Below, one piece after another: positions 8,085 to 16,222 of a stretch of DNA of 64,000 nucleotides. The notes beneath the pieces were generated by a model. That model was not told the DNA's origin, did no database searches, and saw only the letters and a program-made list of their open reading frames with translations. How positions within the stretch are numbered: the first letter of the stretch is position 1; every line of letters begins with the position of its first letter. Source of the DNA: Microbacterium abyssi (GTDB lineage Bacteria > Actinomycetota > Actinomycetes > Actinomycetales > Microbacteriaceae); the NCBI RefSeq assembly GCF_015277895.1, contig NZ_CP063815.1, positions 1,178,001 to 1,242,000 on the forward strand, given 5' to 3'. The position numbers were made by a program, and so were the translations under genes.

Positions 8085-11000
8085 CCGCCGCGTGGAGCGA
8101 AACCGGGCCGGGACTGTCCGCACTCGATGTCGCCGCCGCCCTCGGGCAGCCGGCACCGACGCCTGCTCAGCAGCGCGTGATCGAGGCGCCCCCGACGCCG
8201 GCCCTGGTGGTTGCCGGTGCCGGCAGCGGCAAGACCGAGACCATGTCCGGGCGCGTGGTGTGGCTGATCGCGAACGGCCATGTGCGCCGCGACGAGATCC
8301 TCGGGCTCACCTTCACACGCAAAGCCGCCGGTGAGCTGGCCGAGCGGATCGGCGCACGTCTCGCCGTGATCGACGAGTTCGGCCGCCGCGGACTGCTTCC
8401 GCACATCCCAGCGATCGTCCGCTCGGGCGCGCTGGCACGTATCGACGCCGCCGGCGCCGCGCACCGGCACATCGTGCGGACGCACGTGCTCGACGAGCTG
8501 GCCGCGCACCACGACACCGGCTGGGATGCCGCCACCCCGCGCACCGCGGAGGAGATGCTCATCCGGCCGCGGGTGTCCACCTACAACGCCTTCGCCGACT
8601 CGATCGTGCGCGAGCACGCCTCCCGGATCGGGCGCGACCCGGACGTCGCGATGCTGAGCCAGGCGGCATCGTGGATGCTGGCGCGCGAGGTCGTGCTCCG
8701 CGCAGACCTGCCGCAGCTGGAGAACATCGATCTTTCCGTCGCCACAGTGGTCGACGCCGTGCAGCGCCTCGCGGGCGAGGCGCTCGATCATCGCGCCGAT
8801 CTCGCACGAGCGGAGCGGATCGCCCTCGAGCACGCGACGGCGTTCGAGCCCTATCGCAGCAACGCCGACGTCGCCAAGGTCGCAGACAACCTGCGCGCCC
8901 TCCCGACCCTCGCAGCGCTCGTGCGCGAGTACATCTCCGAGAAGCAGCGCCGGGGCGTGCTCGACTTCGCCGATCAGGTCAGCGGCGCGTTCGACATCAT
9001 CGAGTCCTCGCCCGACGTGCGCGCCGCTCTCGTCGAGCAGCACCGCGTCGTGCTGCTCGACGAGTACCAGGACACCTCGGTCATCCAGACGCACTTCCTC
9101 TCGGCGGTGTTCCGGGACTCCGCCGTGATGGCCGTCGGCGACCCGCACCAGTCGATCTACGGCTGGCGCGGCGCGAGCGCGGACAACCTCTACGCGTTTG
9201 CGCGGACGTTCGCCGACCAGCAGCCGGCACACACCTACAGCCTGATGACGAGCTGGCGCAATGACAGTGCGATCCTCGGCATCGCCAACCGTGTCCTCCA
9301 GCCGCTGCAGCGACCGGGGCTCGACGTTCCGCCGCTCGAGCCGCGGCCCGGCGCAGGGGCAGGCAACGTCGAAGTCCGCTACCCGATGGCCGTGCACGAT
9401 GAGGCGGCCGAGGTCGCCGACTGGTTCGTCGAGCGCCGTGCTGCTCACGGCGACACGGGCAAACCCCATACCGGGGCGATCCTGTTCCGCTCGAAGCGTC
9501 ACATGCAGACCTTCGCCGAGGCGCTCGCCGCCCGCGGCGTACCGCATCGCATTCTCGGACTGGGCGGTCTGCTCGCGACGCCGGAGGTCGTCGACGTCGT
9601 CGCTGCGCTGCGAGTGATCCACGACCCTGGTGCCGGTTCCGCCCTCATCCGGTTGCTCGCCGGACCCCGTTTCGGCGTCGGCGTCGCCGACCTGGGCGCG
9701 CTCTACGGGCTCGCCGGTGAGCTCTCGAAGCGCGACAGCGGGCTGCTCCCTCTTCCCGAAGAGCTCCGCGCCCGCATCCGCGCCTCACGCGGAGCGGATG
9801 AGGCCGTTTCGATCGTCGATGCCGTCGACGTCGTCCGCGGACTGCGCGACGACTACCGCCTCCTCGAGCGGATCACGACAGACGGCCGCGTCCGCATCCG
9901 CGCAGCCGGCGAAATGCTCGAAAGGTTGAGACGCGCGGCTGCGCAGCCGATCCCCGAGCTCATCCGGCTCATCGAGACCGAACTGAGACTCGACATCGAA
10001 CTCGCCGCCAACGAGACACGAGGGCCCGCGCGTGTCGCGGCGACCCAGCTGCGCGCCTTCACCGACGAGGTGCGCACGTTCCTCGCCGCCGACGAACGCA
10101 GCAGCATCGGGAGCCTGCTCGCGTGGCTCGAGAAGGCCGAGAGCACCGACGAGCTCATGCCGCGCCCGGAGCCGCCGGAGCCCGGCGTCGTGCAGCTGCT
10201 GACGATCCACGGCTCCAAGGGACTCGAGTGGGATGCCGTCGCCGTGGCGCGCATGGTCGACGACGAACTGCCCTCCCGGCCGAGCGACACCTCCGGCTGG
10301 TTCGGGTTCGGTGTGCTGCCGTTCGCGCTCCGTGGCGACAGTGGCGCACTGCCGAGATTCGCCTGGACTCCGCCGGTCGGCGATGAACCCGATCCCGCCA
10401 AGCGCCTCAAGGCCGGAGTGGCTTCGCTCACCAGCAAGAGCAAGGTCGCCCCCGGCGCGATCACGGTGTTCAAGGACGCCTACCGCGAGTATCAGCAGCA
10501 AGAGGAGCGCCGTCTCGCCTATGTCGCGGTCACCCGCGCCCGCACCGACCTGCTTCTGACCGGCGCGCACTGGGCCGGGCAGAAGCAGCCGCGCAAGGCC
10601 GGCCCGTTCCTGCTCGAGGCCATCGAGACCCTCGGCGCGGAGGCGATCGGCGAGGTGGATCCTGACGAGAACCCGTACGAGGGCGAGGGCAAGACGACGG
10701 TGTGGCCGCTCGATCCCCTCGGGGCGCGCCGCGGCAAGGTCGAAGCCGCTGCAGCCGCTGTGCAGTCCGCACTCGAGAGCGGGCAGACGGCACCGTCGCC
10801 GCAGCTCGAGCGGCTGCTCGCCGAGCGCGCCGAACGTCTGCGCGGCGCAGTCGTCGCCCCTCCGACCCGGGTGCCGGCGTCCAAGTTCAAGGACTACGTC
10901 ACCGACTTCGACGGCACGGTGCGCGCGCTCGCCCGGCCGATGCCGGAGCGCCCGTACCGGCAGACCCGACTGGGCACGCTGTTCCACGCCTGGGTCGAGC

Positions 11001-11518
11001 ATCGTTCCGGGCTCGTCGGCGCCGGGCCGAGCGCCGACGCGGCGCTGTGGGACAGCGACGAGGAGCAGCCGGAGCAGTCCGGCGTTTCGGCCGCCGACGA
11101 CGCCGACCTGCAGAAACTGCGCGAGATCTTCGAACGCAGCGAATGGGCAGGGCTCCGGCCGATCGCCGTCGAGATCGAGATCGACTTCGCTCTCGGTGCT
11201 GGCGCCGTGTCCGCCGGTGAAGGCCACATCGTGATCTGCAAGCTCGACGCCGTATACCGGCGCGACGACCGCGGCGGCCGGATCGAGATCGTCGACTGGA
11301 AGACCGGCCGCGCGCCGCGCACCGCATCAGAAAAGGACGAGAGGATGCTGCAGCTGGCGCTGTACCGCCTCGCGTACCACCGGCGATTCGGCGTGCCACT
11401 CGACGACATCGACGTCGCGCTGTACTACGTCGCGGACGACCTCGTCATCCGCGGCGACCGGGTCTACTCGGAGGAGGAGTTGGTCCAGCGGTGGAGCGCG
11501 GCGCGCGCAGCGCGCTGA
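8081..11518 (+). CDS. adnB: AdnB-like helicase-nuclease subunit
   Basis: A 1145-residue protein starting at the ATG that overlaps the adnA stop. All superfamily 1A motifs are intact: GAGSGKT (46-52), LLDEYQDTS, GDPHQSIYGWRGA, SWRND, TIHGSKGLEWDAV, and EERRLAYVAVTRAR. The C-terminal nuclease has EIEIDF, KLDAVYRRDD, VDWKTGR and QLALYRLAY, so its catalytic D..D..xxK set is complete. With AdnA it would form the main ATP-dependent end-resection nuclease, replacing RecBCD or AddAB. The frame is open far upstream into adnA; the ATGA start is chosen from overlap and homology. The last 55 nt overlap the convergent phosphotransferase-like gene. Confidence 0.9.
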   Translation: MTAAWSETGPGLSALDVAAALGQPAPTPAQQRVIEAPPTPALVVAGAGSGKTETMSGRVVWLIANGHVRRDEILGLTFTRKAAGELAERIGARLAVIDEFGRRGLLPHIPAIVRSGALARIDAAGAAHRHIVRTHVLDELAAHHDTGWDAATPRTAEEMLIRPRVSTYNAFADSIVREHASRIGRDPDVAMLSQAASWMLAREVVLRADLPQLENIDLSVATVVDAVQRLAGEALDHRADLARAERIALEHATAFEPYRSNADVAKVADNLRALPTLAALVREYISEKQRRGVLDFADQVSGAFDIIESSPDVRAALVEQHRVVLLDEYQDTSVIQTHFLSAVFRDSAVMAVGDPHQSIYGWRGASADNLYAFARTFADQQPAHTYSLMTSWRNDSAILGIANRVLQPLQRPGLDVPPLEPRPGAGAGNVEVRYPMAVHDEAAEVADWFVERRAAHGDTGKPHTGAILFRSKRHMQTFAEALAARGVPHRILGLGGLLATPEVVDVVAALRVIHDPGAGSALIRLLAGPRFGVGVADLGALYGLAGELSKRDSGLLPLPEELRARIRASRGADEAVSIVDAVDVVRGLRDDYRLLERITTDGRVRIRAAGEMLERLRRAAAQPIPELIRLIETELRLDIELAANETRGPARVAATQLRAFTDEVRTFLAADERSSIGSLLAWLEKAESTDELMPRPEPPEPGVVQLLTIHGSKGLEWDAVAVARMVDDELPSRPSDTSGWFGFGVLPFALRGDSGALPRFAWTPPVGDEPDPAKRLKAGVASLTSKSKVAPGAITVFKDAYREYQQQEERRLAYVAVTRARTDLLLTGAHWAGQKQPRKAGPFLLEAIETLGAEAIGEVDPDENPYEGEGKTTVWPLDPLGARRGKVEAAAAAVQSALESGQTAPSPQLERLLAERAERLRGAVVAPPTRVPASKFKDYVTDFDGTVRALARPMPERPYRQTRLGTLFHAWVEHRSGLVGAGPSADAALWDSDEEQPEQSGVSAADDADLQKLREIFERSEWAGLRPIAVEIEIDFALGAGAVSAGEGHIVICKLDAVYRRDDRGGRIEIVDWKTGRAPRTASEKDERMLQLALYRLAYHRRFGVPLDDIDVALYYVADDLVIRGDRVYSEEELVQRWSAARAAR

Positions 11519-12723
11519 GCCTCGTCGGCCGGATCTGAGTCATCGCCATCTTTCGGCGACTCAGCGTGCGAGGACTCCGCTGCGGACGATTCGTCGCGCC
11601 ATGCCTCTGCGACCTCGCTCAGGTCTTCGGTCGCGTCGCCGGCCGGGGCGTCCTCGAGCTCCTCGGGCAGCAGGTCGCTCGGGTTGTACGCGTCGGTCTG
11701 CATCGAGGTGTTGAAGCCGGTGGCCGCGGTCTCCGGCACGCGGTCCAGGGCGTCCAGAGCCGAGTCGACGCCGTCGCCGCGCGCGGCGATCACCGACAGA
11801 TCGTTCTCCCGCAGCCCTTCGGCGAGCGCATCCAGGAGGGCTGCGGCGTCATCGACGATGTCCGTGCGCCGCAGCAGGTCACCGTGCACCAGCCAACGGG
11901 CGAACTCCAGCTCGGCCAGCATCCGCGCCCGCACGGCCAGCGCGGCATCGGGTGCCCGATCCGAGCTTTCGGCGTACGAGGCGTGCACGTCGCCCGCGGC
12001 ATCCGGGGCCGAGGAGAGCCACGCGAGGTCGACGGCGGGATCGCCGATCGAGAGCGCGTGCCAGTCGACCATGCCCACCACTTCCGGCCCGCGATCCGGA
12101 TCGTCCTCGAACAGGAACGAGGTCGCCTTCGCTCCGCCGAGGGTCACCGCCGATTCGAACCGCCACAGATCGTCGTCTTCAACGGCCTCGCGCCAGCGAA
12201 CCGTGAGCCGCGCGGGAACGCGCCCGGTCGCCGCAGCGCGGTCGACCAGCTGACGGATCTCATCCCGCACCTCTTCCGCGCTTCTGGCAGTGAGGCCCGC
12301 ACCGCGGACCACCGATGCCGGCAGCGAGTGCACGGCGGCGATCGATGAACCCATCGACGACGCCGCTCCGCGTCCGCGGGGCACGTGCGTCGCCTCGATC
12401 TGGAAGCCGTGCAGCAGCTCCGTCACCAGCGCGCGTCCCTCGGCGAGGCGGGTCTCGCCGACGTACTCCGGGGCCCGGAACGGCAGCATCGCCCGTGCGC
12501 CGGCCGTAAGTGCACGGAGGGCGAGCGCCTCCGCGGCGAGCTCTCGCGATGTCTCGTCGTCGTCGCCGACGCGGATCGCGAGCTCTCGGCCGTCGGCGAG
12601 AGTGACGACGGCGGAGTCGAAGCGTCCGTCGCCGTCTGCGGTGAGGGGTCGCGCGCCCACGACCTCCGCCCCGGGCAGTGCGGCTGTGACCGCCGCCGCT
12701 AGAGTAAAGGGAGACCGTGCCAT
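11464..12723 (-). CDS. APH-like phosphotransferase with a degenerate catalytic loop
   Basis: This 419-residue protein has the layout of an aminoglycoside/macrolide phosphotransferase kinase: an N-lobe to about 115, the VHSLP helix near 150, and GMVDWHALSIGDPAVDLAWL, which supplies the Mg-binding Asp. The region before it that should read HGDLxxxN reads instead VTLGGAKATS, so the catalytic Asp, its His and the metal Asn are all missing. A later VHGDLL follows the DW motif and cannot be the catalytic loop. The last ~90 residues are acidic and disordered-looking. It is convergent with adnB (55-nt overlap). It may be a pseudokinase. The family call is good; the activity is doubtful. Confidence 0.75.
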   Translation of the reverse strand: MARSPFTLAAAVTAALPGAEVVGARPLTADGDGRFDSAVVTLADGRELAIRVGDDDETSRELAAEALALRALTAGARAMLPFRAPEYVGETRLAEGRALVTELLHGFQIEATHVPRGRGAASSMGSSIAAVHSLPASVVRGAGLTARSAEEVRDEIRQLVDRAAATGRVPARLTVRWREAVEDDDLWRFESAVTLGGAKATSFLFEDDPDRGPEVVGMVDWHALSIGDPAVDLAWLSSAPDAAGDVHASYAESSDRAPDAALAVRARMLAELEFARWLVHGDLLRRTDIVDDAAALLDALAEGLRENDLSVIAARGDGVDSALDALDRVPETAATGFNTSMQTDAYNPSDLLPEELEDAPAGDATEDLSEVAEAWRDESSAAESSHAESPKDGDDSDPADEAQRAARAALHRWTNSSSE

Positions 12724-12730
12724 GACCCCA

Positions 12731-12736
12731 AGGTTA
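12731..12736 (-). promoter_or_regulatory. -10 hexamer of a probable leaderless promoter
   Basis: TAACCT on the minus strand lies 7 nt before the ATG at 12723, with no Shine-Dalgarno between. Confidence 0.5.
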
Positions 12737-12788
12737 GGTCTGTTCGGGCGCGGTTCCGCCTACGCCACGCCTGCGAGAGAGGGAGTCG

Positions 12789-13673
12789 ATGACCGTCCAG
12801 CGTGCTCTGTTCGACCGGACGGGCCACCTCCGTGATGAACAGGGCATCCTCGACGCGCTGCGCTCCTCGGCCGATGCCCGTGTCGTCGTGGTCCGCGACG
12901 GACGTGCGCGGGTCCAGGACGGCGCGCTCGTGACCGTCCCGCCGGCCGAGGTCGACGAGGAGGCGGAATGGGGGCTGCTCGGGCAGGACAGCGATGGCAA
13001 CTCGCTGCTGCTGGCCGCAGTCGGAGCTGAGCCCGATTCGATCGACGCGGCCCCCGCCGAGACCTGGCTCGGGTTGCGCGACACGGGCGGGATGCTGGAT
13101 GGCGAGAGCACCGAACTCCTCGTCGCCGCGGTGACCCTGGCGTCCTGGCTGCGCGACGCGCGGTTCTGCCAGGCGTGCGGCGCGGAGACGGCCCTGCAGC
13201 AGGGCGGCTGGTCCCGGCGATGCGCGACCTGTGCGCACGACATCTTCCCCCGCACCGATCCCGCCGTCATCGTCGCGGTGGAGAACGCCGACGGGGAGCG
13301 TCTGCTGCTGGGCGCCAACGCGAACTGGCGCGGCCGGATGTACTCGTGCTTCGCCGGTTTCGTCGAGGCGGGGGAGTCGCTGGAGACCACGGTTCACCGC
13401 GAGATCGAAGAGGAGGCCGGCGTCCTCCTCGACGACGTCCGCTACGTCTCGTCGCAGCCCTGGCCGTATCCGCGCTCGCTGATGATCGGGTTCAGAGCGA
13501 CGGCATCCGACGAGCGCCCGGCGCGCCCGGACGGCGAGGAGATCATCGACGTGCGCTGGTTCACCCGTGACGAGATCCGCAGCGCCCTGAACGGCGACGG
13601 GCCGGTGGGCCTCCCTGGCCCTGCATCCATCGCCAGGGCGCTCATCCAGAGCTGGTGCGAGGAGCGCGAGTGA
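12789..13673 (+). CDS. nudC: NAD(+) diphosphatase (NADH pyrophosphatase)
   Basis: The 294-residue enzyme cleaves NAD(H) to NMN(H) and AMP and, in known homologues, removes NAD caps from RNA. It has a variable N-terminal domain, a zinc ribbon CxxC-x14-CxxC (CQAC...CATC, about 126-146), and then the Nudix box GFVEAGESLETTVHREIEEE, with REIEEEAG carrying the metal-binding Glu residues. The SQPWPYPRS motif that defines NADH pyrophosphatases follows it. The ribosome site GAGAGGGAG precedes the ATG at 12789. The next gene, uvrD2, overlaps its stop by 4 nt (GTGA), so the two are coupled, as in mycobacteria. Confidence 0.95.
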   Translation: MTVQRALFDRTGHLRDEQGILDALRSSADARVVVVRDGRARVQDGALVTVPPAEVDEEAEWGLLGQDSDGNSLLLAAVGAEPDSIDAAPAETWLGLRDTGGMLDGESTELLVAAVTLASWLRDARFCQACGAETALQQGGWSRRCATCAHDIFPRTDPAVIVAVENADGERLLLGANANWRGRMYSCFAGFVEAGESLETTVHREIEEEAGVLLDDVRYVSSQPWPYPRSLMIGFRATASDERPARPDGEEIIDVRWFTRDEIRSALNGDGPVGLPGPASIARALIQSWCEERE

Positions 13674-15391
13674 GCGCACTCGACGCGCTCGACGAACGGC
13701 AGCGGGAAGCGGCGTCCGTGCTGCGCGGTCCGGTCGCGGTGCTTGCCGGCGCCGGCACCGGCAAGACCCGCGTGATCACGCACCGCATCGCGCACGGCGT
13801 CGACACCGGTGCGTACTCCCCGAACAGGGTGATGGCAGTCACCTTCACCTCGAAGGCCGCCGGCGAGTTGCGAGGCCGACTGCGTGCGCTCGGGATCGAA
13901 GGTGTCGCCGCCCGCACCTTCCACGCCGCTGCCCTCGCCCAGCTGAACTTCTTCTGGCCGACGCTGGCAGGTTCGCCTGCGCCCGCGATCATCGACAACA
14001 AGGTGCGGGTGCTCGGGCAGGCGGCCGAACAGCTGCGCCTGCGGCTGGACACCGCGACGCTCCGTGACGTCGCAAGTGAGATCGAGTGGCGGAAGGTCTC
14101 GATGCTGTCGATCGAGCAGCACGCGGCGCTCGGCAAGGCCGTCGGCCGGGTGAGCGCCGAGCAGCTCGCGGATCTGCAGCGGGGGTACGAGGTGCTCAAG
14201 GACGACCGGCGTCAGCTCGACTTCGAGGACGTGCTGCTGGCGTGCGCAGGGATGCTGGAGGCCGAGCCTCGCGTCGCGGCATCCGTGCACGAGCAGTACC
14301 GCCACTTCACCGTCGACGAGTTCCAGGACGTCTCCCCGTTGCAGAACCGGCTGCTGGAGCTGTGGCTCGGCGAGCGCCGCGACATCTGCGTCGTGGGCGA
14401 CGCGAGCCAGACGATCTACTCGTTCGCCGGCGCCGATCAGCGCTACCTGCTGGAGTTCGGACGCCGGTACCCCGACGCGACGGTCGTGAAGCTCGAGACG
14501 AACTACCGCTCGCAGCCGCCGATCCTCGCCGCAGCCAACGCCCTCATGAAAGGGCGGCCGGGGGCACTCGAACTCGTCGCGGCGCGGGAGGCGCCGACCG
14601 CCGAGGGGCCGACGCTCACGGTGTACGACAGCGAGACGGACGAGGCTGCTGGCATCGCCGCGTCGATCACGGCGCGCATCAAGACCGGGGCCGCGCCGTC
14701 CGAGATCGCCGTCCTGTACCGAGCCCACGCGCAGTCCGCGGCGATTCAGCAGGCACTCGCGGCGGCAGGCATCGCCGCGAGCGTGCTGGGCGGCAAGCGG
14801 TTCTTCGACATGCCGGAGGTGCGTCAGGCGGTGCTGGCGCTCCGCGGCGCCTCCGTCGCTCCGACCGAGCGCGGCTTCCTCCCGAACGTGCGGCGCGTGC
14901 TGCGCGAGATGGGACTCACCGACGAACCGCCGGCGGCGGGCGGCGCGCAGCGGGACGGCTGGGAGGCGCGGCGCGCGATCCTGCAGCTGGCAGAGGAGGC
15001 CCCGGACGGCACCACGCTGCGGACATTCAGCGACACGCTCATGGCCCGAGCGAAGGACCAGCACGAGCCGACCATGCAGACCGTCACACTCTCGACCCTG
15101 CACGCGGCGAAGGGTCTGGAGTGGCCGCACGTGCTGCTGACCGGATGCGCAGAGGGCGCGCTGCCGATCTCCTACGCGACCGGGTTCGATGCGATCGACG
15201 AGGAGCGCCGCCTCGCATACGTCGGAATCACGCGCGCCGCAAGGACGCTGGAGCTGTCGTGGTCCCGGTCGGCAGGGCGCGGGGAGCGCCGTGCGTCCCG
15301 GTTCCTGGAGGAGATCGGAACGACTGCTCGCGGCACCGGCATTCTTCGTGAAACCTCGCCTCGCGCCACGCGCGGCGCCCGTCGGGGCTGA
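13670..15391 (+). CDS. uvrD2: UvrD2-type superfamily 1 DNA helicase (short form)
   Basis: The start is set at the GTG overlapping the nudC stop (GTGA), with AGGAGC just upstream, giving 573 residues. An in-frame GTG at 13655 is less likely. Motifs are complete: GAGTGKT (27-33), TFTSKAAGEL, VDEFQDVS, GDASQTIYSFAGAD, ETNYRSQP, STLHAAKGLEW, and EERRLAYVGITRA near the C-terminus. The protein ends about 50 residues after motif VI. It lacks the HRDC and tetra-cysteine domains that extend M. tuberculosis UvrD2 to about 700 residues. It probably unwinds 3'-tailed DNA in repair. Its 3' end overlaps the convergent cyclodehydratase-like gene by 164 nt. Confidence 0.88.
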   Translation: MSALDALDERQREAASVLRGPVAVLAGAGTGKTRVITHRIAHGVDTGAYSPNRVMAVTFTSKAAGELRGRLRALGIEGVAARTFHAAALAQLNFFWPTLAGSPAPAIIDNKVRVLGQAAEQLRLRLDTATLRDVASEIEWRKVSMLSIEQHAALGKAVGRVSAEQLADLQRGYEVLKDDRRQLDFEDVLLACAGMLEAEPRVAASVHEQYRHFTVDEFQDVSPLQNRLLELWLGERRDICVVGDASQTIYSFAGADQRYLLEFGRRYPDATVVKLETNYRSQPPILAAANALMKGRPGALELVAAREAPTAEGPTLTVYDSETDEAAGIAASITARIKTGAAPSEIAVLYRAHAQSAAIQQALAAAGIAASVLGGKRFFDMPEVRQAVLALRGASVAPTERGFLPNVRRVLREMGLTDEPPAAGGAQRDGWEARRAILQLAEEAPDGTTLRTFSDTLMARAKDQHEPTMQTVTLSTLHAAKGLEWPHVLLTGCAEGALPISYATGFDAIDEERRLAYVGITRAARTLELSWSRSAGRGERRASRFLEEIGTTARGTGILRETSPRATRGARRG

Positions 15392-16118
15392 CCCGCACCG
15401 ACTTCGCGTGCTTCGCGCCGTCGTCCTCGCCGAGCAGGCGTGCGATCAGCCCGGCAGCCTCGGCCGCGCGAGTGCCGGTGATGCGCCCGCCCTCCGCACC
15501 GATCAGCTGAGCGTGCATACCCGGCCACGCCGGATCCCGTTGCCGCTCGTGCTCGTCGCGGCACGACAGGCAAGGGGTGCGTCCGGGGACGATCAGAGGA
15601 CCGACCGTAGTGGCGCCGGGTTCGAAGGCGACCGGTACGTGCGCGAGATCGTCGTGCAGGTAGCCGGCGAGCTGATGAGCGGATGCTGCGCCGTGCACGA
15701 GCACCACGCCCACGGCCCCGACGGCTGCTCTTCCCGCGGTCGTGAACCCCTCGTCCCGCAGAGCGAGCTCCATGCGCGCCTCGACGCGCGAGTCGTCGAT
15801 GTTGACGCTCTCGATCCAGATCGCCGGGAGCGGGGGCGGGTCCGTGCGCAGCACGGGTTCCAGCAACTGCAGCAGCTGGCGGGCGGCTTCGCGCGGGGCG
15901 CCGACGCCGTGCGCGACCACGTCGAACGCGCTCCGGCGGAAGCCGGTGCGCATGGCCTGGAGGAGCGGTTCGACCCACGGCTCCGACAGCGACACACGCA
16001 GGACTCCGTCCGGCCCGTGCCGCCCGTCCAGGCCGAACTGGACCGTGTCGACGTCGCGCCACAGCAACGGGAACGCCGGGTCGATGCGGGTCAGCGTGGT
16101 CGGGGTGATCGGAGGCAT
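15228..16118 (-). CDS. Cyclodehydratase-like/TOMM leader-binding family zinc protein
   Basis: A 296-residue protein resembling orphan actinobacterial proteins annotated as cyclodehydratase or TOMM precursor leader-binding proteins (an E1/ThiF-like fold). PCLSCRDEH near 183 and EECRC near 265 form a CxxC...CxC zinc site. GAVGVVLVHG near 135 replaces the usual nucleotide-binding GxGxxG, so adenylation activity is unlikely. No peptide-maturation partner or leader peptide lies nearby. The start follows CAGAAT by 6 nt. Its last 164 nt lie on the strand opposite the uvrD2 3' end; the zinc-ligand EECRC falls inside that overlap, so the overlap appears genuine. The function is unknown. Confidence 0.65.
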   Translation of the reverse strand: MPPITPTTLTRIDPAFPLLWRDVDTVQFGLDGRHGPDGVLRVSLSEPWVEPLLQAMRTGFRRSAFDVVAHGVGAPREAARQLLQLLEPVLRTDPPPLPAIWIESVNIDDSRVEARMELALRDEGFTTAGRAAVGAVGVVLVHGAASAHQLAGYLHDDLAHVPVAFEPGATTVGPLIVPGRTPCLSCRDEHERQRDPAWPGMHAQLIGAEGGRITGTRAAEAAGLIARLLGEDDGAKHAKSVRVSPDGRRAWREARFHEECRCREQSFRSPPGTGTHGAPRALPTGTTTAPASLRRA

Positions 16119-16124
16119 GCCCCG

Positions 16125-16130
16125 ATTCTG
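16125..16130 (-). promoter_or_regulatory. -10-like hexamer, probable leaderless start
   Basis: CAGAAT lies 6 nt before the ATG at 16118. It keeps the A2 and T6 of TANNNT but not T1, so it is weaker than the others. Confidence 0.35.
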
Positions 16131-16222
16131 CTCAGCCGCCGGACGCCAGGGGGCGCCGAACGTCGATCAGTGGACAACTCCGGGGTGCGCGCCGAAGTGC
16201 AGGACGAGTCGTTCCGGCCGGC

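Noticed and set aside
5979..8156. A 725-codon open frame on the minus strand across adnA
   Set aside because: High G+C leaves antisense frames open. The translation is Arg/Gly/Pro/His-rich with no family motif, and the plus strand encodes a complete AdnA.
11860..12100. VHGDLL in the phosphotransferase-like protein as the catalytic loop
   Set aside because: It lies C-terminal to the DW magnesium motif, in the wrong order, so it cannot replace the lost HGD loop.
13442..15130. A 562-codon minus-strand frame over nudC and uvrD2
   Set aside because: It overlaps two genes with complete motif sets and has itself no recognisable motif or ribosome site.
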